NCBI RefSeq assembly: GCF_030010215.1
Contig: NZ_JASCRR010000005.1
Coordinates: 216,314-280,313, forward strand
DNA length: 64,000 nt
Reading direction: 5' to 3'
Source of the DNA: Tianweitania sp. UT-5YL-CI-8
Lineage (GTDB): Bacteria; Pseudomonadota; Alphaproteobacteria; Rhizobiales; Rhizobiaceae
The notes below the pieces were generated by a model. That model saw only the letters and a list, made by a program, of their open reading frames with translations, did not search any database and had not been told where the DNA came from. Below, piece by piece: positions 1-9,080 of the stretch. Position numbers and translations under genes: made by a program. Each line of letters begins with the position of its first letter. Position 1 is the stretch's first letter.

Positions 1-763
1 TCAGCGGTTTCAGCGTGTCGACCTGATCGGGATTGTCGACGAAGACCTCGATGGACTGCGCCTTGCCTTCGGAATTGAAATAGAGCTGGGCTTCTTCAAG
101 CGGCATGTAGACGATGGAGGAATCATATTCCGACATGCCGACTTCGAAGATGGCGTTGACCTGATAGCCTTTTACGCGGGGTGTCATGCCCATGGGGGTG
201 ACGTCGCCGTCGGGCGAGACCAGCGTGATGGTGTCGCCGAGGATCAGCCCCATCGTGTCGGCCATGCGCTTGCCGATGGCCACGCCCTGCCCCGCGTCGA
301 AGCCTTCGAGCGTGCCCTGGCGCAGATTCTGAGAAACGATGCTCATCTTTTCGAGGTCGGCGCCGCGGATGCCGCGCACCAGCGCGCCCGCGCCGGGACC
401 GACAGTGCCTTGCGCCAGAACCTGGCCGTCGACCAGCGGAATGGCGTAACGCACGCCGGCGACGCCGTTGATGCGGTCGGCGACCGCTGCGTAATCCTCC
501 AACGGCGTATCTTGCCAGCTGACGATGATATGGCCGTTGATGCCCAGGATGCGGGTGAGCAGCTCAGCGCGAAAACCGTTCATCACCGCCATCACGACGA
601 TCAGCGTGGCCACGCCCAGCATGATGCCGAGGAATGAGATGGAGGCGATGACGGAAATCACCGTTTCCTTGCGCTTGGCGCGCAGGTAGCGCCAGGCGAC
701 CATGCGTTCGAAGACGGAGAACGGTCCTGCGCCGGCCGGCTTCGCCGCGACTGCTGTGTTCAT
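1..763 (-). CDS. lolC: Lipoprotein-releasing ABC transporter permease LolC/LolE, C-terminus cut by window edge
   Basis: About 254 N-terminal codons are present and the rest lies left of the window. The protein opens with a short cytoplasmic segment containing [14 protein letters not shown], then one hydrophobic helix ([20 protein letters not shown]) and a long periplasmic region, the layout of LolC/E family permeases that release lipoproteins from the inner membrane to LolA. The ATG (763-761) overlaps the proS stop as ATGA, so the two are translationally coupled; rhizobial genomes commonly keep this pair together. A lolD ATPase would be expected just downstream, outside the window. LolC versus LolE cannot be separated from this part. 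Confidence 0.88.
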   Translation of the reverse strand, partial: MNTAVAAKPAGAGPFSVFERMVAWRYLRAKRKETVISVIASISFLGIMLGVATLIVVMAVMNGFRAELLTRILGINGHIIVSWQDTPLEDYAAVADRINGVAGVRYAIPLVDGQVLAQGTVGPGAGALVRGIRGADLEKMSIVSQNLRQGTLEGFDAGQGVAIGKRMADTMGLILGDTITLVSPDGDVTPMGMTPRVKGYQVNAIFEVGMSEYDSSIVYMPLEEAQLYFNSEGKAQSIEVFVDNPDQVDTLKPL

Positions 764-2106
764 TCAGCGATACCCATTTTGGCAGCGATACCCAATTTTG
801 CGAGCGCCTGCGCAATCGGCAGCGACTCGCGATCTCCGGTTCTGCGATTCTTGATCTCGACCTCGCCGGCTGCCGCGCCGCGCGGACCGACGATCACCTG
901 CCATGGCAGGCCGATCAGGTCTGCGGTGGCGAACTTGCCGCCGGCGCGCTGGTCTGTGTCGTCATAGAGCACATCCTTGCCGGCCTTGGCGAAGCGGTCG
1001 TAGAGCTCAATGCTGATGCGGTCGCATTCCGCGTCGCCGACTTTCATGTTGATCAGGCCGATGTCGAAGGGCGCGATGGACTCCGGCCAGATGATGCCGT
1101 TGTCGTCATGGCTGGCTTCGATGATGGCGGCGATCAGGCGCGAAGGGCCGATGCCGTAGGAACCCATCGAGACGAAGTGCTCCTTGCCGTCCGGTCCCTG
1201 CACCTTGGCATTCATCGGCTTGGAGTATTTCTCGCCGAAGTGGAAGATGTGGCCAACCTCGATGCCGCGCGCCGAAACCTTGTCGGCCTCGGGCAGGCTG
1301 TCCCAGGTAGCTTCCTCATGCATCTCGTCGGTGGCCGCGTAAGGCGTCGTCCACTGCTTGACGATGCCGGCGATCTGCTCGTCATTGGAGAAGTCGGTGT
1401 CGGCGCCCGGAACGGCGAGCGACAGATAGTCCTTGTGGCAGAACACCTGGCTTTCGCCCGTGTCGGCCAGGATGATGAATTCATGGCTGAGGTCGCCGCC
1501 GATCGGGCCGGTGTCGGCGCGCATCGGAATGGCCTGCAGTCCCATTCGGGTGAAGGTGCGCAGGTAGGAGACGAACATGCGGTTGTAGGCGGCGCGCGCG
1601 CCTTCGAAATTCAGGTCGAAGGAATAGGCGTCCTTCATCAGGAATTCGCGGCTGCGCATGACGCCGAAGCGCGGGCGCACCTCGTCGCGGAACTTCCACT
1701 GGATGTGATAGAGGTTGAGCGGCAGGTCCTTGTAGGACTTGACGTAGGAGCGGAAGATTTCCGTCACCATCTCTTCATTGGTCGGGCCGAACAGCATGTC
1801 GCGTTCCTGCCGGTCCTTGATGCGCAGCATTTCCTTGCCATAGTCGTCATACCGACCGCTTTCGCGCCAAAGATCGGCAGACTGGATGGTGGGCATCAGG
1901 ATTTCGAGCGCGCCTGCGCGGTCCTGTTCCTCGCGGACGATGCGGCAGACCTTGTCGAGCACGCGCTTGCCCAGCGGCAGCCAGGAGAAACTGCCCTGGC
2001 CCTGCTGCCGGATCATGCCGGCGCGCAGCATCAACCGGTGCGAGACGATTTCGGCCTCGCGAGGGTTTTCTTTCAGAATGGGCAGGAAATAGCGCGACAG
2101 CCGCAT
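760..2106 (-). CDS. proS: Proline--tRNA ligase, short alphaproteobacterial type
   Basis: Class II aminoacyl-tRNA synthetase that charges tRNA-Pro. At about 448 residues it is the short form without the large editing insertion found between motifs 2 and 3 in the E. coli enzyme. The N-terminus ([20 protein letters not shown]) is typical; class II signatures include [20 protein letters not shown] near residue 145 and [10 protein letters not shown] near 325, followed by the anticodon-binding domain. An upstream ATG at 2118 would add four residues, but the common family start is at 2106. Its stop overlaps the following lolC-type gene. Confidence 0.93.
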   Translation of the reverse strand: MRLSRYFLPILKENPREAEIVSHRLMLRAGMIRQQGQGSFSWLPLGKRVLDKVCRIVREEQDRAGALEILMPTIQSADLWRESGRYDDYGKEMLRIKDRQERDMLFGPTNEEMVTEIFRSYVKSYKDLPLNLYHIQWKFRDEVRPRFGVMRSREFLMKDAYSFDLNFEGARAAYNRMFVSYLRTFTRMGLQAIPMRADTGPIGGDLSHEFIILADTGESQVFCHKDYLSLAVPGADTDFSNDEQIAGIVKQWTTPYAATDEMHEEATWDSLPEADKVSARGIEVGHIFHFGEKYSKPMNAKVQGPDGKEHFVSMGSYGIGPSRLIAAIIEASHDDNGIIWPESIAPFDIGLINMKVGDAECDRISIELYDRFAKAGKDVLYDDTDQRAGGKFATADLIGLPWQVIVGPRGAAAGEVEIKNRRTGDRESLPIAQALAKLGIAAKMGIAE

Positions 2107-2334
2107 GAGACGTTCCATGGAAGACGCTGCCAGAATCGGCAGGGAAAGGACTTTTGTTGCACCGGCTTCATAGCCATTTCATGGCCGATTGGGAACATCG
2201 GTTAAGACAGCGTACACCATGTTCTTTTTTGTGGCAGAAGTGCTGCTTCATTGTGCAATGCAGCACATGATTGCGTGCGCCGAAGCAAAATTACACGTGA
2301 CATTTCGATGAAGCTTGGTCTAAAGTGCCTTAAT

Positions 2335-2482
2335 AATCGAGAAGACAGAGGAAAATCTGTCTTTCCTACGCGGTCAAAGTCTTGGGAGGATGCGATCTAG
2401 GCGCGATTATTCGCCGCCGCCGGTTACCGGAAAGCAGGTCGACGCGTTTAAATTGCAAGGCTTCGGCCTTGCATTTTTTTTG
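2335..2482 (+). ncRNA. Candidate small RNA in the proS-DUF1467 gap
   Basis: The 500-bp gap holds no convincing gene. On the plus strand, against both flanking genes, lies a compact structured stretch: an 8-bp hairpin AAGACAGA/TCTGTCTT with a 6-nt loop at 2342-2363, internal GC-rich pairs such as CCGG-TTA-CCGG, and a strong intrinsic terminator ending near 2481. Upstream, TGACAT at 2298-2303 with TAAAGT 17 bp later could be a weak promoter. The organisation is that of a trans-acting rhizobial sRNA; I do not recognise the family. The 5' end is approximate. Confidence 0.45.
2455..2481 (+). terminator. Rho-independent terminator
   Basis: GCAAGGC-TTCG-GCCTTGC forms a perfect 7-bp stem closed by a TTCG tetraloop and is followed by A and eight T residues. 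It functions on the plus strand, where no protein gene ends, which is the main support for the candidate sRNA. Confidence 0.85.
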
Positions 2483-2625
2483 GGCGAACAACAACTTAGC
2501 CGCGTAGATTAAAGTGAAAATGTGACGCTGCGTCAGCCAGTTTTTTAAGCCACGAAATATTGCCGCAGAGCCACAAAGCTTGATGGGCGGGTTACAAAGC
2601 GAAATTTACGCGTATCCCGATAGGC

Positions 2626-2898
2626 TCAGTTCAACTGCTGCGGCAGAAAATTGGGAATATCATCGAGCCCAAAGCCGATCACTTCGATCAATCCGTAAAA
2701 CGAGCCCAGCACGACGAAGCTGACCAGAGTCGTCCACAGGATGGCGCGCAGCATATGCGGGCCGCGCGGCGCGCTGCTCGGGGTGCCGAGGATGACATTC
2801 TGGTCGTCGTCCTGCGTTTTGAGGCCAAAGGGCAGCACCGCGAACAGGACGGTCCACCAGATGATGAAAAAAAGCGCCGTGTAGGTGACCCAACCCAT
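2626..2898 (-). CDS. DUF1467 family small membrane protein
   Basis: A 90-aa protein with two predicted transmembrane helices (YTALFFIIWWTVLFAVLPFG near the N-terminus and AILWTTLVSFVVLGSFYGLI near residue 58) separated by a short polar loop containing TQDDD. This matches the alphaproteobacterial DUF1467 family, which is usually found next to mce and proS, as here. The molecular role is unknown. It lies 115 bp downstream of mce in the same direction and is probably co-transcribed. Confidence 0.85.
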   Translation of the reverse strand: MGWVTYTALFFIIWWTVLFAVLPFGLKTQDDDQNVILGTPSSAPRGPHMLRAILWTTLVSFVVLGSFYGLIEVIGFGLDDIPNFLPQQLN

Positions 2899-3013
2899 AT
2901 GCGGGACCTTTCTGTGATGCTCGCGCGTAAAACATGTCGCGATCTTTCAGATCGCTTATCACGCTTCAGCTCTCTCTACCCCGAAACCGGTGGCAACTTT
3001 CGGGAGACATGCA

Positions 3014-3418
3014 TTAGGCCTGCTCGAGTTCCACCAGCGTTCCCTGGAAATCCTTGGGATGCAGAAACAGCACCGGCTTGCCATGCGCGCCGATCTTCGG
3101 TTCGCCGTCACCCAGAACACGCGCTCCGGCAGCCTTGAGCCGGTCGCGGGCTGCGAGAATGTCGTCGACCTCGTAGCAGACATGGTGCATGCCACCCGCC
3201 GGGTTCTTGGCGAGGAAACCGGCAATGCTGGACGCCTCGCCCACGGGTTCGAGCAATTCGATCTTGGTGTTGCCGACATCAATGAACACCACCGTCACAC
3301 CATGTTCCGGCAACTGCTGCGGCGCGGTCACGGTGGCCCCTAGCGTATCGCGATACAGCGCGCTGGCCGCTGCGATATCCGGTACGGCGATGGCGACGTG
3401 ATTGAGGCGGCCCAGCAT
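3014..3418 (-). CDS. mce: Methylmalonyl-CoA epimerase
   Basis: A 134-aa vicinal-oxygen-chelate (glyoxalase fold) protein that interconverts (R)- and (S)-methylmalonyl-CoA in propionyl-CoA metabolism. MLGRLNHVAIAVPDIAAAS gives the first metal ligand His; HHVCYEVDD and GTLVELEQ supply the later conserved His and Glu. The start at 3418 is fixed by a strong Shine-Dalgarno GGGGAGG about 9 nt upstream; longer readings run into the heptamer array and translate it as a meaningless repeat. The gene sits between rnj and the DUF1467 gene, a normal rhizobial neighbourhood. Confidence 0.92.
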   Translation of the reverse strand: MLGRLNHVAIAVPDIAAASALYRDTLGATVTAPQQLPEHGVTVVFIDVGNTKIELLEPVGEASSIAGFLAKNPAGGMHHVCYEVDDILAARDRLKAAGARVLGDGEPKIGAHGKPVLFLHPKDFQGTLVELEQA

Positions 3419-3436
3419 GATGTTTTCCTCCCCGGT

Positions 3437-3596
3437 GGTGAATGGTGAATGGTGAATGGTGAATGGTGAATGGTGAATGGTGAATGGTGAATGGTGAATG
3501 GTGAATGGTCGGAACAAAGACCTTCATTCAAGGTCAAGCATTTCTTCGCAACGCTTTCAACTCACCATTCACCATTCACTATTCACCATTCACTAT
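3437..3596. repeat. Inverted pair of heptamer tandem arrays between rnj and mce
   Basis: Ten perfect tandem copies of GGTGAAT occupy 3437-3506. After a 57-bp unique spacer, about five copies of the complementary unit (ATTCACC/ATTCACT) occupy 3564-3596. The arrays could pair into a long hairpin. No gene lies between them. The unit resembles the GCGAATA/GGGAATA heptamers that bracket a four-helix-bundle gene at 20931-21404. The arrays lie just 3' of the rnj stop and abut the mce ribosome-binding site. The copy number is likely variable between strains. Confidence 0.9.
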
Positions 3597-3598
3597 CC

Positions 3599-5269
3599 TC
3601 ACCTCGTCACAAACACCGTCACCAGCGGCTTCTTGCCCCAGGCTTCGTTGGCGGCGGCGCGGACGGCGCGGCGCACGGCTTCCTGCACCAGATCGAGATC
3701 TTTTCGCCGTACGCGCGGGATCGAGTCCACCGCGCCGATTGCCGCATCGAGCATCAGGTCGTCTATCGCTTCGCCCGAAGCATCCACTTCGGCGACGCCG
3801 ATGGCAACCAGGTCGGGGTCGCCGGACAACTCGTACTTGTCGTCGAGCACGACATTGACGGCGACATGGCCCGCAAAGGACAGCTTGCGCCGGTCGCGGA
3901 TGCCCATCTCCTCGTCGCTGCCGATAAGGTAGCCGTCCTTGTAAACGCGGCCGAACGGCACCTGATCGATGATCTCGGCCGAGCCGGGCCACAGCCGCAG
4001 CACGTCGCCATTGCGAACCTGCGCGACCTGGGCGATGCCGGAAGTCGACATCAACGAGCCCTGCGCGACCAGATGCGCCGCCTCGCCATGCACCGGCACG
4101 CCGATCTGCGGGCGAACCCATTCATACATGCGGCGCAACTCGCTGCGGCGCGGATGGCCCGAGACGTGAACCAGCGCATCGGTATCCTCGATCACCTTGA
4201 TGCCGCGATCGATCAGCGCGTTCTTGATCGCGAGAATGTCCTTCTCGTTGCCGGGAATGGAGCGAGAGGAAAACACCACCGCATCGCCCGGCGACAACGC
4301 CACGGCCTTCATCTCGTCGCGGGCGAGCTTGGCAAGGGCGGCGCGCGGCTCGCCCTGGCTGCCCGTGCAGATCAGCACCAGGTTCTCGCGCGGGATGTAG
4401 CCGAAATCCTCTTCCGAAATGAAAGGCGGCAGCCCGTCCATATAGCCAAGTTCGCCGGCGACATCGATGACGCGCTTCAGCGACCGGCCCATCACCAGGC
4501 ACTGGCGACCGGCATCGCGGGCGGCTTCGGCGATGGAGCGGATACGCCCGACATTGGAGGAGAATGTGGTGACGGCGACGCGGCCGACGGATTTCTCGAT
4601 GACCTCGCGCAGGCCCTGGCCGACGGCTTTCTCGGACGGCGATTCGCCCTCGCGCATCGCATTGGTAGAATCGCACACCAGCGCCAGAACGCCTTTGTCG
4701 CCGAGCGCACGGAACCGCGCCTCGTCTGTCATCGGGCCGATCTCCGGATCGGGATCGATCTTCCAGTCGCCGGTGTGGACCACGGTGCCGGCCGGCGTGG
4801 TGATCGCCAGCGACACCGGCTCGGGGATGGAGTGGCTGACGGGAATGGCTTCGATCTCGAACGGGCCGACGGTAAACGTCTCTCCTGCCCGGTAGATGGT
4901 CACGGGGATCTTCGTGGCACCGCGCTCGCCCTGGCGCTTGGCTTCGAGCAGGCCAGCCGAAAAGGGCGTCATCCAGACCGGCGCCTTCAGGCGCGGCCAG
5001 ATATCGAGCAAGGCGCCGTAATGGTCTTCATGCGCATGGGTGATGATGATGCCGCGCAGCCGGTCGAGATGCTGTTCGATGAAACGCGTGTCGGGCAGCA
5101 CGAGGTCGACGCCAGGCAAGGTGGCGTCGGGAAAGGTGACGCCGACATCGATGACGATCCATTCGCGCGTGGCAGCGGGGCCGAAACCGTAGAGGGCGAA
5201 ATTCATGCCGATCTCGCCGACGCCGCCCAGCGGCACGAATACGAGCTCGTCGCCCTTAGTTTTCGCCAT
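3599..5269 (-). CDS. rnj: Ribonuclease J
   Basis: A 556-aa metallo-beta-lactamase/beta-CASP ribonuclease with endo- and 5'-to-3' exonuclease activity on RNA, the usual replacement partner for RNase E functions in alphaproteobacterial rRNA and mRNA maturation. PLGGVGEIGMNFALYGFG opens the fold; the metal site ITHAHEDHYGA is near residue 78; VHTGDWKID and CDSTNA follow; the beta-CASP SGHPRRSELRRM motif is near residue 380. The start at 5269 has an AAAGGAA ribosome-binding site. It follows birA by 18 bp and likely belongs to the nuo-birA transcript. Confidence 0.93.
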   Translation of the reverse strand: MAKTKGDELVFVPLGGVGEIGMNFALYGFGPAATREWIVIDVGVTFPDATLPGVDLVLPDTRFIEQHLDRLRGIIITHAHEDHYGALLDIWPRLKAPVWMTPFSAGLLEAKRQGERGATKIPVTIYRAGETFTVGPFEIEAIPVSHSIPEPVSLAITTPAGTVVHTGDWKIDPDPEIGPMTDEARFRALGDKGVLALVCDSTNAMREGESPSEKAVGQGLREVIEKSVGRVAVTTFSSNVGRIRSIAEAARDAGRQCLVMGRSLKRVIDVAGELGYMDGLPPFISEEDFGYIPRENLVLICTGSQGEPRAALAKLARDEMKAVALSPGDAVVFSSRSIPGNEKDILAIKNALIDRGIKVIEDTDALVHVSGHPRRSELRRMYEWVRPQIGVPVHGEAAHLVAQGSLMSTSGIAQVAQVRNGDVLRLWPGSAEIIDQVPFGRVYKDGYLIGSDEEMGIRDRRKLSFAGHVAVNVVLDDKYELSGDPDLVAIGVAEVDASGEAIDDLMLDAAIGAVDSIPRVRRKDLDLVQEAVRRAVRAAANEAWGKKPLVTVFVTR

Positions 5270-5287
5270 GCTTGTTCCTTTCAGCGG

Positions 5288-6115
5288 TCAGGACGAGCCT
5301 GCCGAAGCCACCGCGCCGAAATGAACATCGCCGGCGGCAATCTTGATTGTTTCACCTTGTGCGTCACGGATCACGAAACGGCAATCCTGATCGATCGTTT
5401 CGAAAATTCCCCGCACGATATTTCCTTCGAGCTGGACGGCCACCTCTCTGCCGAGACCGGCGGCGCGCTGAAGCCAGCGGTCGCGAATGGCCGATAGCCC
5501 GCGCCCGCCATCCCAGACGCGCTCGATATCGGTCCAGGCATCCGAGAGCGCGAGAAACAGCATCTCGGCATCGGCTCGCGAGCCCAGTGCAGCAAGCGAC
5601 GTCGCCGGATAAGGCACATCCTCGGGGTAGGCCGCGACATTGACGCCGATGCCTATGGCTATCGCAAGGCTGCCACCCGGCAGCATGGTCGATTCGAGCA
5701 GGATGCCGGCCATCTTGGAGCCGGATGCCAGCACGTCGTTCGGCCATTTCAGCTCGAAGCGTCGGACATTGCCGCCACCGCCGCCATCCGGGCCGATGGA
5801 AATGCGCGCATTGGGAGCGACCGCGTCGAGCGCTTCCGACAGGGACAGCCCGGCAACGAAGCCGAGTGTCGCAGCATGCGACAGATCTTTATGGAGGACC
5901 TTGAGCAATGTGGCGGCCAGATTGCCTTCCAGCGTTGCCCATGGGCGGCCGCGCCGACCCCTGCCGCCATCCTGCTTCCTCGAGACAACCCAGAGATTGC
6001 CAGGGTGCCCTTCCCGGGCCCTGTCCAGTGCAAGTGCATTGGTGGAGCCGACAACGTCATGGGCCTCAAGCTGGAAACCAGCCGAGGCCGCATGGGGAGC
6101 GAGACGGAAGCTCAT
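5288..6115 (-). CDS. birA: Biotin--[acetyl-CoA-carboxylase] ligase, class I without DNA-binding domain
   Basis: About 275 aa. It activates biotin with ATP and attaches it to the biotin carboxyl carrier protein. DVVGSTNALALDRAREG near the N-terminus, KQDGGRGRRGRPWATLEGNL (biotin/AMP loop) and KWPNDVLASGSKMAGILLES are the family signatures. There is no N-terminal helix-turn-helix, so it should be a pure ligase and not a repressor. I chose the ATG at 6115, 4 nt after the nuoN stop; an upstream ATG at 6151 would overlap nuoN by 32 nt. Its position after nuoN is usual in Rhizobiales. Confidence 0.92.
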   Translation of the reverse strand: MSFRLAPHAASAGFQLEAHDVVGSTNALALDRAREGHPGNLWVVSRKQDGGRGRRGRPWATLEGNLAATLLKVLHKDLSHAATLGFVAGLSLSEALDAVAPNARISIGPDGGGGGNVRRFELKWPNDVLASGSKMAGILLESTMLPGGSLAIAIGIGVNVAAYPEDVPYPATSLAALGSRADAEMLFLALSDAWTDIERVWDGGRGLSAIRDRWLQRAAGLGREVAVQLEGNIVRGIFETIDQDCRFVIRDAQGETIKIAAGDVHFGAVASAGSS

Positions 6116-6119
6116 TGCG

Positions 6120-7556
6120 TCAAAAGAAGCTCTTTGCCGCAGCCCCGGCAACCTGTCCGACCGGACCGGCGATGAGGACGTAAAGCAGCACGAAAGCGCC
6201 GGACACGCCGAGCACGAGGCGGAGTTCGCCCGCCATCGGCACGAAGCCGCCGACCGGCTCGTCGAACCACATGATCTTGATGATGCGCAGGTAGTAATAG
6301 GCGCCCACCACCGAAGCCAGAACGCCGATCACAGCCAGCGCGTAGAGCCCGGATTCCATCGCCGCCAGGAAGACGTACCACTTGGCGAAGAAGCCGGCGA
6401 GCGGCGGAATGCCCGCGAGCGAGAACATCAGGATGGTCAGGATGGTGGCCATCAGCGGGTTGGTCGAGGACAGGCCGGCGAGTTCGCTGATCTGCTCGAC
6501 CGGGCCGTCCTTGCGGCGCATCGACAGGATGAAGGCGAAGGTGCCGAGCGTCATCACCAGATAGATGAGCATATAGATCGCCACACCACGGACGCCGTTC
6601 TCGCTGTTGGCTGCGAGACCGACGAGCGCATAACCCATATGGCTGATCGAGGAATAGGCCATCAGGCGCTTGATGTTCTTCTGGCCAATGGCGGCGAAGG
6701 CGCCGAGCAGCATGGAGGCAATGGCCACGAAGACGATGATCTGCTGCCAGGCCGCCGCGATGGGCTCGAACGCGCCCATGGTGACACGGACAAGCAGCGC
6801 CATGGCCGCCATTTTGGGAGCGGCGGCGAAGAACGCCGTCACCGGCGTCGGCGCGCCTTCATAGACATCGGGCGTCCACATATGGAACGGCACGGCCGAA
6901 ATCTTGAAGGCAAGGCCGGCGAGCACGAAGACCAGGCCGAAGGTCAAGCCGAGCTGGTTGCCATCGGTCGAAAGTGCCGCGGCAATCGCCTCGAAGCTGG
7001 TGTTGCCGGTGAAGCCGTAAATCAGGCTGATGCCATAGAGCAGCATGCCGGAAGACAGCGCGCCGAGCACAAAGTATTTCAGACCAGCTTCGGTGGACCG
7101 CACGCTGTCGCGGTTGATCGCAGCGACGACGTAGAGCGCGAGCGACTGCAGTTCCAGCGAAAGGTAGAGGCTGAGCATGTCGTTGGCCGACACCATCAGC
7201 ATCATGCCGAGCGTGGCCAGCATGATCAGCACGGGGTATTCGAACTTGTCGAAACGCTCCGCCTTGGCGAAGCCAACCGACATGATCATGGTCACGACCG
7301 AGCCGATAAGGGTCAGAACCTTCATGAAACGGGAGAAACCGTCGGTCACGAAGGCGCCGCCGAATGCAGCTCCGTCCTGGCCGAAGACGATCATCCACGC
7401 GCCGGCCGCGAGCAGTACGGCAACGGCAAGGCCCGTCACAGTGGTGTTGGCGCGTTCGCCCGAATAGACGCCGACCATCAAGAGCACCAAGGCGCCGATG
7501 GCGACGATCAGCTCGGGAGCGAGCAGCGAAAGACTGGAGAGGAGTTCAGGCGTCAT
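6120..7556 (-). CDS. nuoN: NADH-quinone oxidoreductase subunit N
   Basis: A 478-aa antiporter-like membrane subunit of complex I with about 14 predicted helices. Conserved features include the first half-channel region [19 protein letters not shown], the key lysine region [35 protein letters not shown] and [14 protein letters not shown]. It contributes one proton-translocation path. It is the last nuo gene of the operon, followed directly by birA. Confidence 0.96.
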   Translation of the reverse strand: MTPELLSSLSLLAPELIVAIGALVLLMVGVYSGERANTTVTGLAVAVLLAAGAWMIVFGQDGAAFGGAFVTDGFSRFMKVLTLIGSVVTMIMSVGFAKAERFDKFEYPVLIMLATLGMMLMVSANDMLSLYLSLELQSLALYVVAAINRDSVRSTEAGLKYFVLGALSSGMLLYGISLIYGFTGNTSFEAIAAALSTDGNQLGLTFGLVFVLAGLAFKISAVPFHMWTPDVYEGAPTPVTAFFAAAPKMAAMALLVRVTMGAFEPIAAAWQQIIVFVAIASMLLGAFAAIGQKNIKRLMAYSSISHMGYALVGLAANSENGVRGVAIYMLIYLVMTLGTFAFILSMRRKDGPVEQISELAGLSSTNPLMATILTILMFSLAGIPPLAGFFAKWYVFLAAMESGLYALAVIGVLASVVGAYYYLRIIKIMWFDEPVGGFVPMAGELRLVLGVSGAFVLLYVLIAGPVGQVAGAAAKSFF

Positions 7557-7574
7557 GGTCTCGCGAAACCCCTG

Positions 7575-9080
7575 TCAATTCGCCGCCGCGGCCGGAGCCG
7601 CGTCGATCGATACGGTTATTTGATTGACGAGCGCCTTCACCGACTCGGCGGTGGCGTTGAACACCGGCATCGGATAGATGCCGAAGAAGATCGTCAGGAC
7701 CACCAGCGGATAGATGATGGCCTTCTCACGGTTGGAAAGGTCGAGCAGGCTCTTCAGGCTCTCCTTGGTCAGGGCGCCGAACACGACGCGGCGGTAGAGC
7801 CACAGCGCGTAGCCGGCCGACAAGATCACGCCGGTTGCCGCGAACAGCGCCACCCAGGTGTTGACCTGGAACACGCCGAACAGCGTCAGGAACTCGCCGA
7901 CGAAGCCCGAGGTGCCGGGCAGGCCGACATTGGCCATGGTGAAGATCAGGAACACGACGGCATATTTCGGCATGTTGTTGACCAGCCCGCCATAGGCAGC
8001 GATGTCTCGCGTGTGCATGCGGTCGTAGACGACGCCGACGCAGAGGAACAGCGCGCCCGACACGATGCCGTGGCTGAGCATCTGGAACAGCGCGCCCTGG
8101 ATGCCGGCCTGGTTCATGGCGAAGATGCCCATGGTCACGTAGCCCATATGGGCGACCGACGAATAGGCGATCAGCTTCTTCATGTCCTCCTGCATCAGCG
8201 CCACCAGCGAGGTGTAGATGATGCCGATCACCGACAGGGTGAACACGAAGGGTGCGAACATCTCGGACGCCAGCGGAAACATCGGCAGCGAGAAACGCAG
8301 GAAGCCGTAGCCGCCCATCTTCAGGAGAATGCCCGCCAGGATAACCGAGCCGGCCGTCGGCGCCTCGACATGCGCGTCAGGCAGCCATGTATGGACCGGC
8401 CACATCGGCATCTTCACCGCGAAGGAGGCGAAGAAGGCGAGCCAGAGCCAGGTCTGCATGCCGGCGGGGAAATCATGCGCCAAAAGCGTCGGGATGTCCG
8501 TGGTGCCGGCCTGATAGTACATCGCCATGATGGCGAGCATCATCAGCACCGAGCCGAGCAGCGTGTAGAGGAAGAACTTGAAGCTGGCATAGACGCGGCG
8601 CTTGCCACCCCACACGCCGATGATGATGAACATCGGGATCAGGCCGGCTTCGAAGAAGACGTAGAACAGCACGATATCCAGCGCGCAGAACACGCCGATC
8701 ATCAGCGTTTCCAGGATCAGGAACGCGATCATGTATTCCTTGACGCGGTGCTGGATAGCATCCCAGGACGCCAGGATGCAGAGCGGCATCAGGAAGGTGG
8801 TCAGGATGACGAACAGCATCGAAATGCCGTCGACGCCCATATGGTAGGAAATGCTCGCGTCGATCCAGCCGACTTTTTCGACGAATTGGAAGCCGGCGGT
8901 CGCCGTGTCGAAATAGATCCATATCAGCAGCGACACCGCGAAGGTGAACGCCGTTGTCAGCAGGGCGACATTGCGGATGTTGCGGCGCGCCGCCTCCCCC
9001 TCGTCCCGGATCAGCAGGATGAGGAAGGCGCCAACGAGCGGCAGGAAGGTGATCAGCGATAGAATGGGAACGCCGGACAT
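7575..9080 (-). CDS. nuoM: NADH-quinone oxidoreductase subunit M
   Basis: A 501-aa antiporter-like membrane subunit of complex I starting [20 protein letters not shown]. Conserved [57 protein letters not shown] and [15 protein letters not shown] are visible. The start at 9080 overlaps the nuoL stop by one base (TGATG), implying translational coupling. A much longer upstream reading frame is an artefact of the nuoL sequence. Confidence 0.96.
   Translation of the reverse strand: MSGVPILSLITFLPLVGAFLILLIRDEGEAARRNIRNVALLTTAFTFAVSLLIWIYFDTATAGFQFVEKVGWIDASISYHMGVDGISMLFVILTTFLMPLCILASWDAIQHRVKEYMIAFLILETLMIGVFCALDIVLFYVFFEAGLIPMFIIIGVWGGKRRVYASFKFFLYTLLGSVLMMLAIMAMYYQAGTTDIPTLLAHDFPAGMQTWLWLAFFASFAVKMPMWPVHTWLPDAHVEAPTAGSVILAGILLKMGGYGFLRFSLPMFPLASEMFAPFVFTLSVIGIIYTSLVALMQEDMKKLIAYSSVAHMGYVTMGIFAMNQAGIQGALFQMLSHGIVSGALFLCVGVVYDRMHTRDIAAYGGLVNNMPKYAVVFLIFTMANVGLPGTSGFVGEFLTLFGVFQVNTWVALFAATGVILSAGYALWLYRRVVFGALTKESLKSLLDLSNREKAIIYPLVVLTIFFGIYPMPVFNATAESVKALVNQITVSIDAAPAAAAN

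Noticed and set aside
3437..3506. Regular short repeats that might be a CRISPR array
   Set aside because: The 7-bp units are directly adjacent without spacers, and no cas genes are near. It is a simple tandem array with an inverted partner.
3437..3537. Reading frames through the heptamer array with repeats of FTIHHSP
   Set aside because: A repeat whose unit is 7 bp stays open in all frames if no stop occurs. The mce start at 3418 with its own ribosome-binding site explains the gene.
1108..9062. Very long plus-strand open frames opposite proS, rnj and nuoN-nuoM
   Set aside because: They are exact antisense to well-identified genes and encode His/Arg/Asp-rich sequence without domains, the usual shadow of high-GC coding strands.
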